A model generated the notes under the pieces. The model saw only the letters and a list, made by a program, of their open reading frames with translations, did not search any database and was not told the origin of the DNA. Of a DNA stretch of 64,000 nt, positions 57,901-64,000 are shown piece by piece (the stretch's first letter is position 1; every line of letters starts with the position of its first letter). The position numbers were made by a program, and so were the translations under genes. The DNA is from Zizania palustris (taxonomy: Eukaryota > Streptophyta > Magnoliopsida > Poales > Poaceae), in contig JAAALK010000079.1 in NCBI GenBank assembly GCA_019279435.1, positions 64,180,330-64,244,329 on the forward strand, read 5' to 3'.

Positions 57901-60900
57901 TGCCAAATAAAACACAAAGACCTTACAAATTTGCATGTATTTGGGGCTGTATGGCAAGCTTTTACAGAACTATTTTCATTTCATCTGGTGTCAATCAAAA
58001 AGGTCACTGCTTTATTTTGCTACTAAGAAATTAAAAAAACTGGTACTAGGTGGAAATAAGAAGTCAGTTTCCAGTCAAATCTTGTTTGACAGTTGTGATA
58101 AACCTATCAGGTTAGGCAAAGAAACACAGGAACCTGTTGTGACCCTCCGCCCAAATATCAATTTCGAGATGGTTTCGACTTTCAAAATTGCTTAGCCTAG
58201 ATAGTCGAATTTGTAGAGAGAAAAAGGACAGTCACATGTCTAAGAGGAAAGTTATAATTGGCACATAATATTCATGCCATTATAGGTGGACTACTGGCAT
58301 AATTATACAGATTGCTACTCATTATTTTCAAACAGATTCAATTCTAGTAATTACTAAGCAAATGACCAAATGTGCATAGTAATTACTGAGTGTATGTAAA
58401 TGCAAAGGGTAAAGAATACAAACATGCTATTCCGTGGGAGGTTCATGGCGATAAGATTTTTGAAAACTTCCTCCCTCTCCTTTTTGTGGAAAACTAAAAG
58501 CTCATTACACCCATCCATGCTGAAAATCTCGATTGCAACAGGCCGAAGCTGATAATCACGCTTTAGGAGCTCATGGACACTATCAAGCTTCCACATATGC
58601 CATGGATGAGGCAGGTTGCTTCTGCTGCAAAGTTTTTCCTTACCCCAAGCACCTCCATTGTATGCCCATGCTCTGCCACCAAGTGAAACCTTTGCTGTTG
58701 CACCCCAAGTTGATGGTGATTTTTGCTGAGAATCACAACTTCCCAATATATCCTTTTTTACACCTAATGCTTGATCGATGACAGAGAGCTCGTTTTCACT
58801 GCCTTTTTCGCAAATGCAATTGGAATCGTCAATGTAGAAGTTCTCAATAATGTATAAGCTAAGTTCTCCAATTAAAAATATTCCATCATGCTTGTCAAGA
58901 CCAGCAACCCGTTCACAATTGTACTTATGCCTTATTTTTTCAGAAGGTTCCAGATAAGGTCTGATAAGATATTCTCCATTGTCAAGCAACTCCTTTTCTG
59001 ATTTATCCTCTGAGGTTCTTGCATCAGTTCCTTTAACGGAAGGTGTCCGTCTTGGTGAATTAAATTCATATTTACCTTGGACACTCTCTGTCATGTGATA
59101 AGAAAAGGAACTTGATTTTGCTCCAAATTCTGTCGCGGAGTGAAGACTTTGTTCGTTGATGCTGCTTTTATCGTCAGTCCAGTCAATCGGAGCTGACACT
59201 GTGCTTCCTCCTTTGAATGTGTCATCTTCATCTTTGAATGATGCAAAATCAGAGTCAAGTACCTTCTGGGTCAAAGATTCAAACCTGACATTGTATCTGA
59301 CCCAGATGTCATCATCATGTCTCCATCCTCTTTCTTGGCGATCTTAACATCATCTAACTGAAGGTTGCTGGCTAGGACATTCTGAATAGTGTCTATCTTA
59401 AATTTCGAGGGTTCAAGTTTTTTTCGCATTCTATACGGTCCTTCAACAGCGCACAGCTGCCATACAGGCTCTGTAGATAATTGCTGCACAGGGAAAATTC
59501 CTCTTTCATGTACAAGCTGTTGGAGCTGACTTTGCCACTCACTTTCTCCATGCAATATCCATCCATATTTGTCCTGACGAATTGATCTTAGCTCTGTAGA
59601 CATTACATCACGAACCAAATCAAGATTGTACCTCCGCTCATTTATCTGCTCCCAGTGCCTTGCATCTAGTTTTGCAAATTCACGTGATTTTCGTCCCATC
59701 TCTTTCTTGCGCCTGACCTCCATGCCTTTTATTCTCACCCCAGGAAATTTTGCTGAGCCAGTAATATATTGAACCCACATTATTAGAGAGCACTGGTCCA
59801 ACACTTTACTTATTGTTTGCTGAGAATTGTGGAGCCATTCAAAAAACAATGGTGTACTTCCTGTCAGTAGTTTGTCAAGCCCTCCATGCAAGATGTCCAT
59901 CTGTTGCCCTTGGTTAGGCTTATTAACTAGGAGGTCTTCAAGAGATGGGCGCCGATGCACTACCAGGTATTTAAGTAAATCCACTGCTAAATTTCGAGCA
60001 GTTGACCTCTTGTCACGAAGAAGTGCCAATAGATTTATGCAGAAACAACACATTATATCAGTATCAACATTGCTTGGACACAGCACCAGCCTCTTGTTGG
60101 CAATCAGAAGCTGAAGAACAGTACAGATATCAACAGCATAATCTTCCTCGGAAGGTTTAGAAACAGCTAAACTTCTTCCAGTTTCTGTTAGGAAAGCCAG
60201 ATTTGCAAGCAGATCATCCTCCCCCATATTCTTAAGGAATGTTGGCAAGAAACAATACATTACCATCCGGTTTGTGTTCTTCAATATGGCATGGATGTAA
60301 GGGTCAAGTTGCCTGCCTCCTCGAGCAATGGACAGAATACCTTTACCTGAAGGTACTGCATCTTCAATACGACCATCTTTATTGGATAGCTGCAACATGG
60401 ACATTAAAATTCTAGCGTGCGTAGCACGCCCAGTGGGGTAGGAAAGCAGCCCATGTATACACGATCAACAATCATGTAGCAAAGTGGGTCCAAATTTGCA
60501 GACCAGCGGCTCTTGTCAAGTTTTTTCCCATCTTCTTCATCATCAAGCAAGAGTTTTCTTTCAAGGAAGTTCATCAATCTGCTTAGACACAAACCTTGAA
60601 AAACCAAAGCAGAATCGATATCTACAAACAAAGGCACAGACTCCAGGATGCTCTCAATAAAAAGAGTCGCTTTGAGCTGTTCTGAGATAATATCAGCAAG
60701 GATTTGAGCAATGAAATCAAGAACAGCAGTGGCTCCTGCAGAGCAAGGGCCACCCCCATAACCTAAATCATCTATGTCAAGCAGAAGCTTAGAATTCAAC
60801 GGGAAAAGTGTGTTCACTGCAGGTGAACCCTGAATGTTTGTCTTCAGATCAGGAGATGAATCCAGGTCTATCCCAGATATAGTTGAAGACATGGATGGTG

Positions 60901-63900
60901 AGGTCGTTAGACGTCTACCATCAGTGTTTGATCCTGCACTACCAGGCCAATATGTGAATGGAGCCATGGGAGATGCAGTAGGGGATCTCGCTGCTTTGTG
61001 AGTTGATCTCTCAGATAAAACAGGAGATCCAATATTGTTCATAGAAACCGAACTTGGTGAATCAGCTGATTGGTGGGAATCAGCGATGCCATTTGAACTC
61101 AGGGTTGATATGTGTCCTTGATTGTGAGCACTCTGAAACACTTGATTTGCTTGTCCATTCAAAAACTTGGTGCTGGGTGCCTGATGGGAAGAGTCATCTG
61201 CTTTTACTTCTGCAGTATCAAAGGAGTTATGCATTCCACTACTTCCTGAGCTCGAACTTTTCTGCTCCTGGGGAAAACTTGTAATACTAAAAGTTTTGGC
61301 AGATTGTTCCTGATCCTGTGGCAAACTTGAAAATGTGTCTTTTAGACCTTCGTTGTCACCATCATGCATACTCTTCTCATCTGTTGCTGCCGCTGTTAGA
61401 TCTTTTGCCATCTTCAGGGCACAATCAGACCTGCAGAACAAAAAGATTTTTAGCATAACATCTAGGAGCACCATGCAACTTAATAGATGTGCATCATACA
61501 AACCTCACACAAGAGAAATACAGATCAACACAGCTCTCCAGGAAATCATGCCGCCTGCAAACGGCAGAGAATGGTGGGCACATTTTTGTCAAATCAACCA
61601 TGAACCGCAGGATTGAAGTAGCAACAGCAGGTGCTGCAGCTTCACCACCCATTAACCTTGCTGCATATGTCTTATGCATCAGAGCTTCTCCTTGAAGATC
61701 ACCGCCCATGTCTGGCGTCGATTCCACAAGATCCGAAACCAAGGTGCCATTAAGGTGTGAAAGATTATTATTCTGATGTGCAAGCATAGACTTCACAATC
61801 AATGAATCAATGTAGCTTTTGCCATTGTAATAATAGTATCCAAAAGATCTACAAATTTCAATTCTCCATAGTTTCCATCACTAGGCATAAGAGAATGGAA
61901 GTCAAGCATGCGGACCTCCGGTACTCGAGGATAAACAGGTTTTCCAAAAACCAAACAGAAGAGGATATAATATATTTCAGGGGAATCATAGAAGCTTGGA
62001 AGCACATGATTCAACCCTTGAAAACCTCCACTTGTACGGAACTTAAGAGCAAATGTAGCAGAGGATGTGAGGCAAACTCCTAAGAGAGTCATGATCCATC
62101 TCATACTTGTTGGGTGTACAGCTTCGTCAAGGAAATATGTGACCAATCTTGATGAAACAACTTTGTGCCATTGCTCCAGCAAATCTTCAGTGTTTATGGT
62201 TACTTGTAGATCAATAAGCATTTCTAATAGCATATTCCTCACAATGACATGCTTCCCCATAGCCTCCCGAACAATCTGGCGGTTTGGTGTAAGTTCTGGA
62301 GGATCAAATGTCATGATTACAAATCTTACAACAAGCTCCAACTCGGACGCTAGAAAACCATCCTCCAAGATGACACCAAGCAGCACAACTAGCTTCTCCA
62401 GCACAGGAATTTCAACATCTCCACGTTGTAAAGTGACAAGAAGATGTTGCACAAGATTAATTTGACGCAGTATTGTGAGGTTATGATTTCTAAACCAATG
62501 CATTGATACCATCCTCTCAAGAAATCCAAGAAGAGTTATTTGAACTGATATAGGAGCAGTAACCCATATGGTCCAGTCCAAGAGAACATGTTCAACCATA
62601 TCAGCATTTGACAAGACTACGAACTCAGAAGTCTCCCCAGCTAAGTCAGCATTCTCAAGCTCAGACAAATGGCCAAATGAATCCTTTTGAGCTGAAAAAT
62701 CATCAAGGTCTCCATGTGATCCAACAGAAGACATATCATCACCGAATTTGGGTAAGGTAAGATCATCAAGACTGGACTCCGGGGAGATTCCAGATGCATA
62801 ACTTGCTATGCGCTTCATATTTGACTTTTGTGGCTCAGGAAATGAAGCCTCACAGGCAGCGATATGGAAAAAGATATCAAGAGATTGCATGTCAAATAAT
62901 GACATCCTCCTATGCAAAAAAAGAGCAAGAAGATGATATCCCCTCAAGGCCTGCATGTCCTTCACATTTTGATGGCTCTGTTGAAGAGATAATGCAAGCA
63001 GTTCCAGTGCCATGTGCAGCATATCCCTAGTTTCAGCAGCTTCGACAAGAGCAAGAACAACTGGCATCCCACCAACTGTTTGAACAGTGTCACCAATTGT
63101 GCACTGGTTACACACATAAACATCCCCACTTAGGCGCCCATATCGCGGTATACCTGTCACGAAGAGCAAACTGAATATTGGATGTTCCAATTCAGAAACA
63201 AAAAAATATGAAGATTAAACAGCTGGAAGAAGTTCACTCACCTCCTATTGGGGATGCAGCAGCAGAAGTTGGATCAACGAGGTTTAGCAAGGACAAAGTC
63301 CCAGATGCTCGAAAAGCATCTGATGAAGTCCCATCAAACGCAAATATTAGCTTCTTCCCGGACAGCTGTAAGGAAAGACTTCTTAACATTTCCATATCCC
63401 ATACAATTCCACTGCTCTCTAGTCTAGAGTTCCCTTGTTTCATTGAGCTATCAATGCGCTGGCTGCTTGAAGGTGCAACAATCTCTACTTCTAATGAATC
63501 AAGAATTGCCATCACCTCCCCACCGCAGGCCCGGTTTGGGACAAATCTCAGAAGATCAGTGTCCTGGAACAATCCCCGGTAACCTTGTCCAAGAATATAC
63601 ATGAAGCAAATGCTCCCAGGAGTTAAGACTTCCTCAAAAAGATAACAACAGCGGAGCCGCCATGATAGGTCAGAAACTTTGGCACGGATAGCAGGTGTGC
63701 CAAGTGTTACTTGCAAAGATTTACCAAATGGGGATGGAGAGTATCCAAGTTTGCCAGTGTGCCTCAGCTTTCCATCAATATATAGACTGGCCACACTTGC
63801 TTGAAAAAGGCCAGCTAATGCATTTGGCTTGCTATGCACAATTGCAAGATGATGCCATTTCCCTTCTCCCATTTCAATGCCGGGAAATGATAATGAACTT

Positions 63901-64000
63901 GAATTGCTTGTTGCTATGGTAAAAACACCATTGTCATGAAGATAAAGCTCAGCATACAAAGTGTTGGCATCATCCGCTGCACCTACAGAAAAGATGCGCA
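54931..64000 (-). CDS. SPIRRIG-type BEACH/WD40 protein, C-terminal part (5' end off window, multiple frame breaks)
   Basis: Large cytoplasmic BEACH-family protein; Arabidopsis SPIRRIG relatives act in vesicle traffic and mRNP regulation. Visible exons in transcript order: 63982-63242, 63153-61504, 61430-58424, 57640-57332, 57187-56880, 56776-56630, 56091-54931. All have GT-AG ends. The order of parts is a concanavalin/LamG-like domain (GKWHHLAIVHSKP), a long helical region (IPRYGRLSGDVYVCNQCTIG, MHKTYAARLMGGEAAAPA), PH-BEACH (RVAGLDKHDGIFLIGELSLY), BEACH (ITNFQYLMHLNTLAGRGYSD) and WD40 repeats (TGGDDGVVAVWRF, IVSGSDDCSVILWDLTS). The last residues are FSWPLKDNF before TAG at 54931. The frame is broken about nine times by single bases, at 61810, 60406-60409, 59273-59275, 57454, 57419-57420, 57055-57057, 55334-55337, 55328-55329 and 55036-55038. 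Upstream exons lie beyond 64000. Confidence 0.9.

Noticed and set aside
1..64000. Bacterial-type features such as CRISPR arrays, operons, ribosome-binding sites or riboswitches
   Set aside because: The window is clearly plant nuclear DNA with spliced genes; regularly spaced repeats seen are ordinary tandem repeats.

Overview
This is nuclear DNA from a grass (Poaceae). The signs are GT-AG introns, GC-rich first exons beside AT-rich introns, many small DNA-transposon derivatives (MITEs), L1-type LINE sequence, and conserved plant genes in monocot form. From memory, the order MRS2 transporter, Aux/IAA, H2A.Z, calmodulin-like, ATP sulfurylase resembles a block on the long arm of rice chromosome 3. 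That recollection was not checked.

Layout: (1) 1-479 (+), the 3' half of a stand-alone response-regulator gene. (2) 1480-7183 (-), a complete 11-exon MRS2/CorA magnesium transporter with a hAT-like insertion in one intron. (3) 7.2-15.9 kb, a repeat-rich interval with MITEs, a 5'-truncated L1 LINE carrying one in-frame stop, and a frame-broken remnant of a small protein gene. (4) 15995-17872 (-), a complete Aux/IAA repressor with its TATA box. (5) 18-29 kb, mostly non-coding: MITEs, GC-rich patches, a decayed PPR gene and a 75-bp tandem repeat. (6) 29330-31804 (+), histone H2A.Z. (7) 33301-35400 (+), a four-EF-hand calmodulin-like gene with an apparent 3' frameshift. (8) 36283-39286 (-), plastid-type ATP sulfurylase with an apparent frameshift in exon 1. 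(9) 39.3-46.9 kb, MITEs, a short LINE tail with target-site duplication, a 47-bp tandem repeat, and a MIR167 hairpin (-) with its own TATA box. (10) 46985-53785 (-), a 10-exon LRR + EDR1-like + kinase gene. (11) 54931 to the window end (-), the C-terminal part of a large SPIRRIG-type BEACH/WD40 gene with about nine single-base frame breaks.

The genes form no operon. Two of them belong to auxin response: the Aux/IAA repressor, and miR167, whose known targets are ARF6/8-type factors. The most important point for a user is that several highly conserved genes (calmodulin-like, ATP sulfurylase, BEACH) have intact exons and splice sites but carry single-base indels, mostly in homopolymers. This looks more like consensus error than biology, although pseudogenisation cannot be excluded. 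I saw no clearly novel biological system. The most interesting biology is the MIR167 locus, the unusual kinase (DFD instead of DFG, no glycine-rich loop) and several MITEs with clear target-site duplications.
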